A stretch of DNA of 64,000 nucleotides from Henriciella aquimarina (GCF_002088975.1 NZ_NCST01000041.1:1-64000); one strand, 5' to 3'. Counted from the stretch's first letter, positions 7,813-18,223 are shown. A program made the numbers and translations. Notes: generated by a model not told the origin, from the letters alone.

Positions 7813-9651
7813 TCAGCTGTCTTTCTTGACCTGTGGCGCGAGCCTGATGTGCAGCTCCCGAAGCTGTTTCTCGTCGACCGGCGAAGGCGCGCCCATCATG
7901 AGGTCGCGGGCCTGCTGGTTCATCGGGAAGAGCGTCACATCACGCAGATTGTCGACTTCCGCCAGCAGCATGACGATCCGGTCAACGCCCGGCGCGATGC
8001 CACCGTGCGGCGGGGCGCCATAGCGGAAGGCGTTCAGCATACCGCCAAACTCCTCTTCCACGACATCCGCGCCATAGCCGGCGAGATCGAAGGCTTTCAG
8101 CATGATGTCCGGACGGTGGTTCCGGATTGCGCCGGAGGACAGCTCCACGCCATTGCAGACGATGTCGTACTGGAAGGCCTTGAGATCGAGCTGCTTTTCG
8201 ACCGTATCGGCCTGCTCCAGCGCCTCGAGACCGCCTTGCGGCATCGAGAACGGGTTGTGGGAGAAGTCGATCTTCTTGTTGTCTTCGTCCCACTCATACA
8301 TCGGGAAGTCGACAATCCAGCAGAAGCGGAACACGCCCTGCTGGATCAGCTCGAGCTCTTCGCCGACCTTGGTGCGGGCCGCACCCGCCAGCTTGTAAGC
8401 GTCGTCATACTTGCCGGCGGAGAAGAAGATGCCGTCACCGGCCCCGAGGCCGAGATGGTCGAGGAAGGCCTTGAGGTGATCGGGGTCGAAATTCTTCAGC
8501 ACAGGGTCCTGGCTGTCGACACCGCCGCCATCGGCCTCTTTCAGGCGCGCATAGCCAAGGCCGGGCGCCTGCATCTCTTTCTTCGCCCACTTGTCGAGAT
8601 CGTCGAAGAATTTACGCGACTTCTCAGCCGCCGCTTTCGGCGCCGGAATGGCGATGACCTTGCCGCCCCCGCCGATGATCTTGGCGAAGATGGAAAAGCC
8701 GGTCTTGCTGTCATCGGCAAAGAACTCGGTCACATCGGCCAGTTCGATCGGATTGCGAAGGTCCGGCTTGTCGGAGCCGTACTTCGCCATGGCTTCGGCA
8801 TACGGGATTTGCGGGAACGGGCCTTCGGGCATGGTGCGGCCCTTACCCTGCCAGTCGCAAAATTCCTCGAAGACGCCGCGCATGACCGGTTCAATCGCCT
8901 GGAAGACATCTTCCTGGGTAACGAAGCTCATCTCGATATCGAGTTGGTAGAACTCGCCCGGCGAGCGGTCGGCGCGCGCATCCTCGTCACGGAAACACGG
9001 TGCGATCTGGAAGTAGCGGTCGAAGCCAGACATCATCAGCAGCTGCTTGAACTGCTGCGGCGCCTGCGGCAGCGCATAGAACTCGCCCGGGTGCAGACGG
9101 GACGGGACCAGGAAGTCCCGCGCGCCTTCCGGCGAAGAGGCCGTCAGGATCGGCGTCTGATATTCGGTGAAGCCCTGGGCGACCATACGCTGGCGAAGCG
9201 AGGTGATGACATCGCTGCGCAGCTTCATATTGGCGTGCAGCGTCTCACGGCGCAGGTCGAGATAGCGGTGCTTCAGGCGGATGTCTTCCGGATAGTCCGG
9301 CTCCCCGAAGACTGGCAGCGGCAGCTCCTCGGCCCGGGCCTGGACCTCGACCGCGCTCACCACAACCTCGATCTCGCCGGTGGAGAGATTCGGATTGATC
9401 AGTGATTCTTCGCGGGCGACGACCTTGCCCTCAATCGTGAGCACGCTTTCGGCGCGCAGATACTCGACCGTTTCAAAGCCCGGCGCACCGGGATTGAAGA
9501 CGCACTGCGTCAGGCCATAATGGTCGCGCAGGTCGATGAACATCACACCGCCATGGTCGCGCCGGCGGTGCAGCCAGCCGGACAGCTTTACAGTTTCACC
9601 AACTTGAGACTTCGTAAGTTCGCCGCAAGTATGCGAGCGGTATGCATGCAT
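7813..9651 (-). CDS. aspS: Aspartyl-tRNA synthetase, bacterial class IIb with GAD domain
   Basis: 612 residues from the ATG giving [12 protein letters not shown], the conserved N-terminus; a longer open frame upstream reads into rnd and is not used. It charges tRNA with aspartate. Seen: OB-fold anticodon domain ([23 protein letters not shown]), class II motif 2 region ([24 protein letters not shown]), the GAD insertion, and class II motif 3 near [17 protein letters not shown]. GatCAB is also encoded here, so this AspRS may be non-discriminating and make Asp-tRNAAsn, but that cannot be judged from sequence alone. rnd is divergent. Confidence 0.97.
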   Translation of the reverse strand: MHAYRSHTCGELTKSQVGETVKLSGWLHRRRDHGGVMFIDLRDHYGLTQCVFNPGAPGFETVEYLRAESVLTIEGKVVAREESLINPNLSTGEIEVVVSAVEVQARAEELPLPVFGEPDYPEDIRLKHRYLDLRRETLHANMKLRSDVITSLRQRMVAQGFTEYQTPILTASSPEGARDFLVPSRLHPGEFYALPQAPQQFKQLLMMSGFDRYFQIAPCFRDEDARADRSPGEFYQLDIEMSFVTQEDVFQAIEPVMRGVFEEFCDWQGKGRTMPEGPFPQIPYAEAMAKYGSDKPDLRNPIELADVTEFFADDSKTGFSIFAKIIGGGGKVIAIPAPKAAAEKSRKFFDDLDKWAKKEMQAPGLGYARLKEADGGGVDSQDPVLKNFDPDHLKAFLDHLGLGAGDGIFFSAGKYDDAYKLAGAARTKVGEELELIQQGVFRFCWIVDFPMYEWDEDNKKIDFSHNPFSMPQGGLEALEQADTVEKQLDLKAFQYDIVCNGVELSSGAIRNHRPDIMLKAFDLAGYGADVVEEEFGGMLNAFRYGAPPHGGIAPGVDRIVMLLAEVDNLRDVTLFPMNQQARDLMMGAPSPVDEKQLRELHIRLAPQVKKDS

Positions 9652-9745
9652 TCTCTCGCTCCGAGGATTTGTTTTTGTGGGGCTGGCCAGCTTTCGTGTA
9701 GCAGCCCCTCGCCTTTGTTCTGCGGATGCGATACGCGTGCGCGCC

Positions 9746-10918
9746 ATGACTGACAAGATACTGAAGCCGATTACTGCGCAGGAAGAACTGCAAAAGTTCT
9801 GCGCATCGCTCGCTGAGAGCGATTTTGTGTGTGTCGATACCGAATTCCATCGCGAAACGACGTTCTGGCCGGAACTCTGTCTGATCCAGGCATCCGCGCC
9901 CGGCACGGAAGGCCTGATAGACCCAATGGTCAAAGGGCTGGATTTGACGCCTTTCCTCGACCTGATGGCCGACCCGTCGCGCGTGAAGGTTTTTCACGCC
10001 GCGCGCCAGGACATGGAAATCTTCAATCGGCTTATCGGTGCGCCACCGGCTCCGGTCTTCGATACGCAGATCGCGGCCATGGCGCTCGGGCTCGGCGATT
10101 CGATCTCCTACGACAATCTCATCCAGCGCGTCCTGCGCCGGCATATCGACAAGTCCAGCCAGTTCACCGACTGGAAGCGCCGCCCGCTCTCGGACCGGCA
10201 GCTGAAATACGCGCTCGGGGACGTCACCCATCTGCGCGATGCCTATATCCAGATGCGCGATGAGCTGGACAAGCTTGATCGCACCAACTGGGTCAAAAGC
10301 GAAATGGCCGACATTTCAGACCCGGCCGTCTATGACACCGATCCGAAGAATGCCTGGCAGCGGCTAAAATTCCGCAAGACCCACAAGGATTATCTCGCCG
10401 TCTTCGCGGCTGTCGCGGAGTGGCGCGAGCGCCAGGCCCAGACCATCGACCGCCCGCGCCGGCGCATCCTCAAGGATGAGGCCATCCAGGAAATCGCCGA
10501 CCAGAAACCGAAGAGCGAAGACCAGTTCGACCGCCTGCGCGCGGTGCCGAACGGCTTCATCCGCTCGCGCAATGCCGATGGCCTGGTCGAGACCGTCGAG
10601 GCCGCGCTTGCCGATCCCGACGCCTATGCGCCGAAACTGCCCAAGCGCCAGCACAACCCGCAAACGCCCGCGGGTGCCCCGGAAATGCTGAAAGTGCTGC
10701 TCAAGGCGGTCAGCGACGATATCAATGTCGTACCGCGCCTGATCGCGAACGCGGCCGATATCGAGCGCATCGCCCGGGGCGAGACCTCCAACGACATTCC
10801 GGCCCTGAGCGGGTGGCGTCACGATGTCTTCGGCCAGAAGGCCCGCGCCCTGCTGACCGGCAAGCTGGCGCTCTCCTTTGAGGATGGCCAGGTGCGTCTG
10901 TTCGAACCGAAAGGCTAG
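9746..10918 (+). CDS. rnd: Ribonuclease D
   Basis: 390 residues from the ATG giving [12 protein letters not shown]; an open extension upstream overlaps the start of aspS. RNase D is a 3'-5' exoribonuclease that trims tRNA precursors. The DEDD exonuclease motifs are visible: [19 protein letters not shown] (motif I), [11 protein letters not shown] (motif II) and the Tyr-Asp region of motif III near [17 protein letters not shown]-type helical domains follow (DFLAVF-like region, then residues about 210-375). Its stop overlaps the end of the convergent ppx gene by 4 bases. Confidence 0.95.
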   Translation: MTDKILKPITAQEELQKFCASLAESDFVCVDTEFHRETTFWPELCLIQASAPGTEGLIDPMVKGLDLTPFLDLMADPSRVKVFHAARQDMEIFNRLIGAPPAPVFDTQIAAMALGLGDSISYDNLIQRVLRRHIDKSSQFTDWKRRPLSDRQLKYALGDVTHLRDAYIQMRDELDKLDRTNWVKSEMADISDPAVYDTDPKNAWQRLKFRKTHKDYLAVFAAVAEWRERQAQTIDRPRRRILKDEAIQEIADQKPKSEDQFDRLRAVPNGFIRSRNADGLVETVEAALADPDAYAPKLPKRQHNPQTPAGAPEMLKVLLKAVSDDINVVPRLIANAADIERIARGETSNDIPALSGWRHDVFGQKARALLTGKLALSFEDGQVRLFEPKG

Positions 10919-12426
10919 AGCCCGGCCTTCTCCTCGACGGAGATCTGTGCGTCGAGATCCATGAAAGTGGCGAGCTGGTTGAACCGCTTCTCGACAGTGG
11001 ACGAGATCATGTCCTCGCAGCCTTCACGCACCTCCAGAACCAGCTTCGACTTGGTCGTGCGCAGCCGGATCTGCTGCAGGAGCAGCGAAGACCGGCCGGA
11101 ATAGATCGCGCCGAGCCGCATGGCGGCCCCCATGATCCGGGCCAGCTGTTCGTCCGACTCCCGCCCGATCCGCGTAAAATCGCGCGGGCGCCTGAACTTG
11201 TGGGTATAGCGCGCCCCGATCGTGTGCGCGAGCAGTGCCCGATCCTCATGGGTCAGACAGCCAACCGGTGCACGCAGGACAAGGTAATACGCCATGTCGG
11301 CGCGGTGATCGGGATGGAAGCGCGCGCCGCAATCGGCCATCAGGCAGGCGGCCCGGAAGATCCGCTCACGGGTGACCGACCTTGGCAGGATCGGCTTGAT
11401 GAAGCGGTAGAGCGTCTCGCCGAAATCATGCTGGAACCGGTCCAGCCGAAGATAGGCCACGATGCCGTCAATCAGCGGGTCGCCTGCCGGTGCGTCCATG
11501 GATCGGAAAAGCGTCTTGCCGCGCTGGTCGAACAGCACGCCGTCGCGCAGGCCATTGGCGGAAATCACGATTTCCTTGAAGCCGCCCATGTCGAACACTT
11601 CGTCCAGCACCAGCGCCGCATGGGTGATGGTGTCATAGCGCCGCCCGACGATGGAAGAGACGAGTGAGGCCTTTTCCTTGTCGCGCTGCGTCGACAGGAT
11701 GTCCCGGGTGACATGGCGGATCGCCTGCCCGTTCATGCGGTAGCCATGCAAGATACCTAGCGGATAGGCCGTCAGCTCCATCTGCACACTCGCGAGCGCG
11801 CGCCAGGAGCCGCCCACGGCATAAAGCCGCCGCGCCCCGGTCTTGAGCAACGCGGACTCCTTCAGCACCTTGCGGATCGCTTTGCGCCGGTCGGCCGGTT
11901 TGGCATTGTCCGGCAGCGGCAGCGAAAACGGCCCGAGCGGATGGGTCTCGCCGAGTCCCTCCTGCCCCGCCGGCGTGATGCGATGAAACTCCAAGCTGGA
12001 GCCGCCAAGATCACCGACAATCCCGTCCGGCTGATCGAAGCCGACCCGTACGCCAAGCGCCGAGAGGCGGCCTTCATCGGAACCTGAGAGGATCTGCAGC
12101 TGGGCGCCGAGTTCGGTCGCGGCCTGGCGGGCAAAGTCCGGCCCGTCCTCGGCATCGCGCACAGCCGCCGTGGCCACGGCAATCACCTGCTCCACACCCA
12201 GCCCGCTGAGAATGGCCCGGTAGCGCCGCAACGCGCCGAGAGCCTGTTTCACACCCTCCGGCGAGAGACGGCCCGTCTCCGGCAGCCCCCGGCCCAGCCC
12301 GGCCAGCACTTTCTCATTGAAATAGGGAAGCGCCGCCGAGCCCGTCACTTCATAGATGACCAGCCGCACAGAGTTGGACCCGATGTCGACGACCGCCGAC
12401 TTCTGGGGCAACATCGCCGGCCGCAT
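10915..12426 (-). CDS. ppx: Exopolyphosphatase, Ppx/GppA family
   Basis: 503 residues. It releases phosphate from polyphosphate; some family members also hydrolyse pppGpp. The actin-like ATPase fold is shown by VVDIGSNSVRLVIYEV (phosphate 1 loop) and GIVGDLGGSSLEFHRI (phosphate 2 region). An HD-like C-terminal part covers about residues 310-500, including the segment MADCGARFHPDHRADMAYYLVL. It begins directly after the ppk stop, so synthesis and breakdown of polyphosphate are co-transcribed. It is the last gene of the DUF2066-hdaA-ppk-ppx operon. Confidence 0.95.
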   Translation of the reverse strand: MRPAMLPQKSAVVDIGSNSVRLVIYEVTGSAALPYFNEKVLAGLGRGLPETGRLSPEGVKQALGALRRYRAILSGLGVEQVIAVATAAVRDAEDGPDFARQAATELGAQLQILSGSDEGRLSALGVRVGFDQPDGIVGDLGGSSLEFHRITPAGQEGLGETHPLGPFSLPLPDNAKPADRRKAIRKVLKESALLKTGARRLYAVGGSWRALASVQMELTAYPLGILHGYRMNGQAIRHVTRDILSTQRDKEKASLVSSIVGRRYDTITHAALVLDEVFDMGGFKEIVISANGLRDGVLFDQRGKTLFRSMDAPAGDPLIDGIVAYLRLDRFQHDFGETLYRFIKPILPRSVTRERIFRAACLMADCGARFHPDHRADMAYYLVLRAPVGCLTHEDRALLAHTIGARYTHKFRRPRDFTRIGRESDEQLARIMGAAMRLGAIYSGRSSLLLQQIRLRTTKSKLVLEVREGCEDMISSTVEKRFNQLATFMDLDAQISVEEKAGL

Positions 12427-14646
12427 CTAGCTTTTGCTCCGCTTTTTCGGGGCAAGCCGCGGTGGAATGCTGACGACCAGCGCATTGCCGCGTCCCGAGA
12501 GGCTCGGGTTTTCCATGAAATAGCGGTGCGCGCTGAAGCCCTCGCCGCGCTCCGGCGGGCGCAGTCTGTGGAAGTCGCCGTCGCCATCCATTTCCCAGCT
12601 CTGCTCGTCATCGTTCAGATTCGCAATCATGATCTGGTTGAGCACCTGCCTGTGAACCGTCGGGTTCTCGATCGGGACGAGCGCCTCGACCCGGCGCTTG
12701 AGGTTGCGCTGCATCCAGTCGGCAGAGGAAATGAAAACCTTTGCTTTGGGCGATGGCAGGGTTTCGCCATTGGCGAAGCAGACAATGCGCGAATGTTCGA
12801 GAAAGCGCCCGATCAGGCTTTTGACCTGGATGTTCTCAGACAATCCCTCCACGCCGGGACGCAGGCAGCAGATACCGCGCACGATGAGCACGATCGGCAC
12901 ACCGGCCTGGCTCGCCTTGTAGAGCGCATCGATCACATCACCATCGACCAGCGAGTTCATCTTCGCCCAGATCCCGCAGGGCTGACCGGCCTTGGCAGCT
13001 TCGGCTTCCTTGCCGATCAGTTCGACCAGCGTCTTTTCCAGCGTCCGCGGCGACATCGCGATCTTCTCAAAATCCGGAGAAATTTCAGGCGGTTCGCGAT
13101 AGGCCGTGATGTAGTTGAACAGCTTGTTGGCATCGCGCCCGAGCGCCGGGTCGGCGGTAAACAGCGAAAGGTCGGTATAGATGCGCGCGGTGACCGGGTG
13201 GTAATTGCCGGTCCCGAAATGGGCATAGCTCTGCAGGCGCTCGCCCTCACGGCGGACCACGAGCGAAACCTTGGCGTGGGTCTTGTAGTCGATGAAGCCA
13301 TAGACGACCTGCACACCGGCCCGCTCAAGATCGCGGGCGAGACGCAGATTGGTCTCTTCATCGAAACGGGCCTTGATCTCAACAAGCGCGGTGACGTTCT
13401 TGCCCATCTCGGCGGCTTCCATCAGCGCAGAGACTATCGGGGAATTCGGTGTTGTGCGGTAGAGCGTCTGCTTGATCGCGATGACATTCGGATCGATCGC
13501 GGCCTGCCGGATGAACTGCACCACCACGTCAAAGGCCTCATAGGGGTGGTGAACGATGAAGTCCTTCGCCCGGATCGCGGCGAAACAGTCCCCGCCCATT
13601 TCGCGGATGCGCTCGGGATAGCGCGGTTCATAGGGCTTGAACTGCAGGTCGGCCCGGTCCTCCACGATCAGCTCCGACAGGCTCTTCATGCCAAGCAGGC
13701 CATGCAGCACCATGATGTCGCGGTCTTCCGCGCCGATCTCGCGGGTAATGAAGTCCTGCAGCGCGTCCGGAGCATCGCCGTCGATGTGGATGCGCACGAT
13801 CCGGCCGCGCCGACGCTGCTTCAGCAGGATCTCGAACTCGTGGATGAGATCCTCGGCCTCTTCCTCGATCTCGATATCGCTGTCGCGCACGATCCGGAAC
13901 ACGCAATGGCCCGAAGAGCTGAAACCCGGAAACAGCATGTCCATGAACTGCGCGATCACACTCTCCAGACGGACAAAGCGCGTCGCTTTCTTGTTGCCCT
14001 TTGCCGGCAGGCGGATGAAGCGCGGGGAGAAGGCCGGCATCGGCACCAGCCCCACCATGGCTTCGCCACCGGCGCGGTCCGGCACAAGCTGGAAGGCGAC
14101 GGCAAAGCCGAGATTGGTAATGAACGGAAAGGGATGCGCCGGGTCGACAGCCTGCGGGGTCAGGATCGGGAAGACGTTCGCCTCGAAATGCTCTCGCAGC
14201 CATTTGATGTCGGCCTTGGAAAGCTCCGCCATGCGCAGCACGTCCATCTTCTGCTCGCCGAGCAGGGTCCGGAGTTCTTTCCAGCAGGCCTGCTGGGAAT
14301 CCATCAGGCTGGCCGACTGCTTCTCGATGGCTTCGACCTGCTCGCCCGGTGTCATGCCTTCCTGGCTGACCCGTGTAACGCCAGCGCGCAACTGCTCGCG
14401 CAGGCCGGCATAGCGGACCATGAAGAATTCATCGAGATTGCTCGCCGAGATCGACAGGAAGCGGAGCCGTTCCAGGAGGGGGTGCGAAACATTGTGCGCC
14501 TCTTCCAGCACCCGTTCATTAAAGCGCAACCAGGACAGCTCCCGATTGAGGAACCGCTCCGGCGTTTTCATGAGATCGCTGGCCGTAACCGATGCGACCG
14601 CTTCGGTGCTTTTACCGGCCTTTGCCGCAGAGCCTGCAGACGCCAT
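12427..14646 (-). CDS. ppk1: Polyphosphate kinase 1
   Basis: 739 residues. It reversibly polymerises the gamma-phosphate of ATP into polyphosphate. The family N-terminus is clear (RFLNRELSWLRFNERVLEEA), as is SASNLDEFFMVRYAGL. The phosphorylated histidine lies in YAHFGTGNYHPVTARIYTD, and the second conserved histidine in RFLEHSRIVCFANGE. The C-terminus ends in a basic stretch (PKKRSKS). The start overlaps the hdaA stop by one base and ppx follows without a gap, so the three are translationally linked. Confidence 0.97.
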   Translation of the reverse strand: MASAGSAAKAGKSTEAVASVTASDLMKTPERFLNRELSWLRFNERVLEEAHNVSHPLLERLRFLSISASNLDEFFMVRYAGLREQLRAGVTRVSQEGMTPGEQVEAIEKQSASLMDSQQACWKELRTLLGEQKMDVLRMAELSKADIKWLREHFEANVFPILTPQAVDPAHPFPFITNLGFAVAFQLVPDRAGGEAMVGLVPMPAFSPRFIRLPAKGNKKATRFVRLESVIAQFMDMLFPGFSSSGHCVFRIVRDSDIEIEEEAEDLIHEFEILLKQRRRGRIVRIHIDGDAPDALQDFITREIGAEDRDIMVLHGLLGMKSLSELIVEDRADLQFKPYEPRYPERIREMGGDCFAAIRAKDFIVHHPYEAFDVVVQFIRQAAIDPNVIAIKQTLYRTTPNSPIVSALMEAAEMGKNVTALVEIKARFDEETNLRLARDLERAGVQVVYGFIDYKTHAKVSLVVRREGERLQSYAHFGTGNYHPVTARIYTDLSLFTADPALGRDANKLFNYITAYREPPEISPDFEKIAMSPRTLEKTLVELIGKEAEAAKAGQPCGIWAKMNSLVDGDVIDALYKASQAGVPIVLIVRGICCLRPGVEGLSENIQVKSLIGRFLEHSRIVCFANGETLPSPKAKVFISSADWMQRNLKRRVEALVPIENPTVHRQVLNQIMIANLNDDEQSWEMDGDGDFHRLRPPERGEGFSAHRYFMENPSLSGRGNALVVSIPPRLAPKKRSKS

Positions 14647-15365
14647 CAGTCTTCCCCGTCCTCAAAGAGCGCACGTGTGCCACCTTGCGCATCCATCACA
14701 TCCCGCGCCAGCGGAACCGTGATCTCCCGGCCATCAGCCATTTCATGCAGGTTTTCAACAAAAGTCTCAATCGCAGGATAGTTCCGTTCAATGCGCGTCA
14801 GGACATAGGCTTCGACATCGTCCGGCAGTTTCAGGTAGCGCCGCTTCATCGCCGCGCGCAGTCGGATCTTCACCATCTCGTCGTCCGGGGGCCCAAGTTC
14901 GACCAGCGTCATCGACTTGAGCCGGGACTCCAGATCGCGCAGGCGCACCCGCCACCGTGCCGGAGAGACATGCCCTGTCACGAGAACCGATCCGCCAGCA
15001 CGCGCCGAGAGATTGATGATGGAGAGCAGATTGTCCTCATTCTTCACCGCCTCCCCAAGATCGATGGCGACAGGCCGCGCAGCCAAGGCCTCGATCTTCT
15101 TGTGGCTCAGCCGGTCGAATGCTTTCGCCTCGATCAGCTCGCCATCGGCATGCGCCACCCAGGCCTTTGCTGCTGTGGTCAATCCGGATTTCGGGGCCCC
15201 GACAACGGCCAGGGACGGGGTGCGCCAGTCCGGCCACCGTTTGAGCACGGCGATGGCGGTGCGGTTGGCGGCCGTCACAGGGAGCTGGTCGAGCGTTAGG
15301 GTCGCTTCGGGAAAGGCTAAGGGCAGCTGACGGCTTCTTTGAGGCTTTTCGTCGTGTCCACTCAC
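14646..15365 (-). CDS. hdaA: DnaA-related regulatory inactivator, HdaA type
   Basis: 239 residues. It is a short AAA+ protein related to DnaA domain III, with no DNA-binding domain IV. Hda proteins bind the sliding clamp and drive DnaA-ATP hydrolysis to limit initiation. Near the N-terminus RQLPLAFP contains the QLxLxF-like clamp-binding motif. A degenerate P-loop (VVGAPKSGLTTAAKAW), a Walker B-like region (RPVAIDLGEAV) and a sensor region (VLVTGHVSPARWRVRLRDLESRL) follow. It overlaps the upstream DUF2066 gene by 4 bases and ppk by 1. Confidence 0.9.
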   Translation of the reverse strand: MSGHDEKPQRSRQLPLAFPEATLTLDQLPVTAANRTAIAVLKRWPDWRTPSLAVVGAPKSGLTTAAKAWVAHADGELIEAKAFDRLSHKKIEALAARPVAIDLGEAVKNEDNLLSIINLSARAGGSVLVTGHVSPARWRVRLRDLESRLKSMTLVELGPPDDEMVKIRLRAAMKRRYLKLPDDVEAYVLTRIERNYPAIETFVENLHEMADGREITVPLARDVMDAQGGTRALFEDGED

Positions 15366-16456
15366 TGGTCGCTCAGATCGCTCAACTCTTCGGTATTATC
15401 GAGATCTCTCTGCATCTTCATCATGGCCGGCTCTTTGGGAAGGGTCTCGAAATTCGCCTGTGTGGAGCGCATGATCCAGCCTGTTTCGTTCTCTTCCAGC
15501 GCAATGCCGCGCTCTCTCAGATTGCTGGCCAGACGCTCGGCCTCACCAGCATAGACGAATTTCACCACGGCGCCCTTCCGCGAAAGCCCCTCAATGGCGA
15601 AATCCGACACCAGCGGTGAGCGCGACAGCGCTGTGCGCATGGAATTCCACTCCGACAATGACGTGAACAGGACCGAAGAGCGCGCCGGGGTGCGCTTGTC
15701 GCTACGGATGACCGATTGCTGTTTCCAGACATGATCCATGGTCTGCGCGGCGGCCTCGACCGCCTCTTCCAGCGTGGCGACGGAGCCGGTCGAGCCAAGC
15801 TGGGTTTCCCCGGCCGGCGTCACGGACATGAGGTCGACCCGGAAGGCACCGGGCGAACCGCGCAGCACGGCCTTGATGCCGCGCCGGGCGCCAGCGGCCT
15901 GAACATCGCTCTGCAGCTCGGCCCAGCCCGATTCAGGCGTTGCCATCGGGCTCAGCGATGTCTCGAACGACGCGAGCCGGCCTTGCGACTGTTCCGGCCA
16001 GACATCGGCCCAGACCGAGGGGGCGAACCGGTCGGAGACCGGAAAGAGAACCGCTTTCGGGGCCGGCTGGTCGACATAGGGGATCGCACGGTCCTCAAAA
16101 AACTGGCGCATCATCGACGGGTTATAGACGATGGCGAGCTTGCCGACATACCGGCCCCCGCCGCGGGTCTCTTCCTCGACATCGACGGCTGCTGCCAGAC
16201 GGTTGGCCAGGGACGGGTCGATCGAGCCGCTCATCAGCTTGCCCTGCCGGTCCTCTGGCAGCGTCAGCCGGTTAATCAGCTCATAGGCGCCCTTGATTCG
16301 CGCCGAGGCAAAGGCCTGCTGCTGGGCGGCGATGACCGTATCGGCGGTCTCTTCCACCTCGATGCCGCGCACCGTGTAGATATCGCGCGTCTGCGCCTGG
16401 GCCAGTCCGGCAGTGCCGATGACCAGGGCAGCAAGAGCAAACACGAAACGAATCAT
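15362..16456 (-). CDS. DUF2066 family exported protein
   Basis: 364 residues from the ATG giving MIRFVFALAALVIGTAGLAQAQ, a signal peptide. AAAGG 8 bases upstream supports this start; 16462 and 16480 are alternatives. The mature part matches the DUF2066 pattern (YTVRGIEVEETADTVIAAQ, with RLTLPEDR and KLAIVYNP). This family is commonly found directly upstream of hda-type genes. Its function is unknown. It is the first gene of the DUF2066-hdaA-ppk-ppx operon and is transcribed divergently from purM. Confidence 0.85.
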   Translation of the reverse strand: MIRFVFALAALVIGTAGLAQAQTRDIYTVRGIEVEETADTVIAAQQQAFASARIKGAYELINRLTLPEDRQGKLMSGSIDPSLANRLAAAVDVEEETRGGGRYVGKLAIVYNPSMMRQFFEDRAIPYVDQPAPKAVLFPVSDRFAPSVWADVWPEQSQGRLASFETSLSPMATPESGWAELQSDVQAAGARRGIKAVLRGSPGAFRVDLMSVTPAGETQLGSTGSVATLEEAVEAAAQTMDHVWKQQSVIRSDKRTPARSSVLFTSLSEWNSMRTALSRSPLVSDFAIEGLSRKGAVVKFVYAGEAERLASNLRERGIALEENETGWIMRSTQANFETLPKEPAMMKMQRDLDNTEELSDLSDQ

Positions 16457-16549
16457 CGGCATGGCCTTTCTCGACTTCAAGCCCTGCTGTCCTAGCAGGC
16501 CTCATTCACATCTGAAACCGCCAGACTGACTGGCTTCAACAGGAACCTC

Positions 16550-17593
16550 ATGCTACGCGCTTTTTCCATGAGTTCCAAAGATCAAACGCCCCTTTCATAC
16601 AAGGATGCCGGTGTCGATATTGAGGCAGGCGAGCGCCTTGTTGATGCCATATCTCCGCTGGCCAAGGCGACGACTCGCGCTGGTGTCATGGGCGGGCTCG
16701 GCGGCTTCGGCGCCCTGTTCGACCTGAAGAAGGAAGGCTGGAAGGATCCGGTCCTGGTGTCCGGCACCGATGGAGTCGGCACGAAGCTGATGCTCGCCTT
16801 CGAAACAGGCATCCACAATACGGTCGGCATCGACCTTGTGGCCATGTGCGCCAATGACGTGCTCGCTCAGGGGGCCGAACCGCTCTTCTTTCTCGACTAT
16901 TTCGCCTGCGGCAAGCTCGAGGGCGGCATTGCCGAAGGCGTCATTGCCGGCATCGCCGAAGGCTGCAAACAGGCCGGTTGTGCGCTGGTCGGCGGGGAAA
17001 CCGCCGAGATGCCGGGCATGTATCCGCCCGGCCATTATGATCTCGCCGGGTTTGTCGTCGGCGCTGTCGAGCGCGACCGCATCCTGCCGCGCATGGACGA
17101 GATGGCTGCCGGCGACGTGCTGATCGGCATCGCCTCGTCCGGGCCGCACTCGAACGGCTATTCACTGATCCGCCGCATCGTCGAACGCTCAGGCCTTGCC
17201 TGGGACGCCGCCTCGCCCTTCTCCAACACCACGCTCGGCGAAGCCCTGCTGCAACCGACCCGGCTTTATTCCACGGCGGCCCTGCCGCTTATCCGCAAGG
17301 GCGCGGTGAAAGGCCTGGCTCACATCACCGGCGGCGGGCTGACCGAGAACGTCCCGCGCATGCTGCCGGACGGCCTCACCCCCCGCTTCGACCGGGCTGC
17401 CTGGCCGGTGCCGGAAGTGTTCCGCTGGCTGCAGGCTGAAGGCCATGTCGCCGAGGACGAGATGCACCGCACCTTCAATATGGGCATCGGCCTCGTCTTT
17501 GCGGCCGCGCCCGATCAGGTGGACGGTGTCATTGAAGCCCTTCGCGCAACAGGCGAATCCCCGGTCATCATCGGAGACATCGTTCCGGAATGA
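16550..17593 (+). CDS. purM: Phosphoribosylformylglycinamidine cyclo-ligase (AIR synthetase)
   Basis: 347 residues. It closes the imidazole ring of AIR in purine synthesis, using ATP. Family motifs seen: LSYKDAGVDIEAGE, VLVSGTDGVGTKLMLA, DLVAMCANDVLAQGAEPLFFLDYFACGKL, GCALVGGETAEMPGMY and LAHITGGGLTENVPRMLP. AGGA lies 6 bases before this ATG; a second in-frame ATG at 16568 lacks a ribosome site. Its end overlaps purN by 4 bases (ATGA), the common purMN arrangement. Confidence 0.97.
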   Translation: MLRAFSMSSKDQTPLSYKDAGVDIEAGERLVDAISPLAKATTRAGVMGGLGGFGALFDLKKEGWKDPVLVSGTDGVGTKLMLAFETGIHNTVGIDLVAMCANDVLAQGAEPLFFLDYFACGKLEGGIAEGVIAGIAEGCKQAGCALVGGETAEMPGMYPPGHYDLAGFVVGAVERDRILPRMDEMAAGDVLIGIASSGPHSNGYSLIRRIVERSGLAWDAASPFSNTTLGEALLQPTRLYSTAALPLIRKGAVKGLAHITGGGLTENVPRMLPDGLTPRFDRAAWPVPEVFRWLQAEGHVAEDEMHRTFNMGIGLVFAAAPDQVDGVIEALRATGESPVIIGDIVPE

Positions 17594-18183
17594 GCCGGCT
17601 GCGCCTTGCCATCCTGATTTCCGGACGCGGCACGAATATGGAGCGTCTGCTGCAGGCCGCCGCGGATGAGACCTATCCGGCGCGCGCCTGCCTCGTCCTG
17701 TCGAACAGGGCTAATGCGGCCGGTCTGGACACTGCCCGCGCCTATGGCGTCGAGGCACTCGCCATTCCTCACAAGGATTTCGAGGACCGCGAAAGATTCG
17801 AGCACGCCATGGACGCGGCTCTGCGTGAGCATGGCATCGAAATTCTCGCGCTGGCCGGATTCATGCGCGTGCTGACGCCCTGGTTCGTGCGCCAGTGGGA
17901 AGGCCGGATGATCAATATCCATCCGTCCCTCTTGCCGAAATATCCAGGACTCGACACCCACAAGCGCGCCATCGAAGCCGGCGACGCCGAAGCCGGCTGC
18001 TCGGTCCACTGGGTCAGTGAAAGCGTCGATGCCGGTGATGTGATCGCGCAGGCGCGGGTCCCTGTGAAAGCGGGTGACACGCCGGAGGAGCTGGCTGACC
18101 GCGTGCTCGTCGAGGAGCATGTCCTCTATCCCCACGCCCTCGCCCAGGCCTGTGAGCAGATACAGAAAAAGCCCTCATCCTGA
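17590..18183 (+). CDS. purN: Phosphoribosylglycinamide formyltransferase
   Basis: 197 residues. It transfers the formyl group from 10-formyl-THF to GAR, the third step of purine synthesis. Seen: the N-terminal LAILISGRGTNMERLLQA, LAGFMRVL, the catalytic INIHPSLLPKYPGLDTHKRA, and HWVSESVDAGDVIAQ with the catalytic aspartate. It is coupled to purM by ATGA. The last codons (KKPSS-stop) lie inside a hairpin that acts as the ndk terminator on the other strand. Confidence 0.97.
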   Translation: MSRLRLAILISGRGTNMERLLQAAADETYPARACLVLSNRANAAGLDTARAYGVEALAIPHKDFEDRERFEHAMDAALREHGIEILALAGFMRVLTPWFVRQWEGRMINIHPSLLPKYPGLDTHKRAIEAGDAEAGCSVHWVSESVDAGDVIAQARVPVKAGDTPEELADRVLVEEHVLYPHALAQACEQIQKKPSS

Positions 18184-18195
18184 GGATGAGGGCTT
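18163..18195 (-). terminator. Intrinsic terminator of ndk, embedded in the purN 3' end
   Basis: A perfect 12-base stem (AAGCCCTCATCC at 18169-18180, GGATGAGGGCTT at 18184-18195) encloses the loop TGA, which is the purN stop codon. On the minus strand the hairpin is followed by TTTTTC, so it is a good terminator for ndk, whose stop is 28 bases away. On the plus strand no T-run follows directly. Confidence 0.85.
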
Positions 18196-18223
18196 CCTGA
18201 AGTCTGTTGAAACCGTGTGGCGC

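Noticed and set aside
7849-9405. Plus-strand frame (518 codons) opposite aspS
   Set aside because: Antisense shadow of a clear synthetase gene; no domain, no ribosome site.
12526-14781. Long plus-strand frame (751 codons) opposite ppk1
   Set aside because: It is fully antisense to a clear polyphosphate kinase, is rich in Arg, Asp and His as expected of GC-rich antisense frames, and matches no family.
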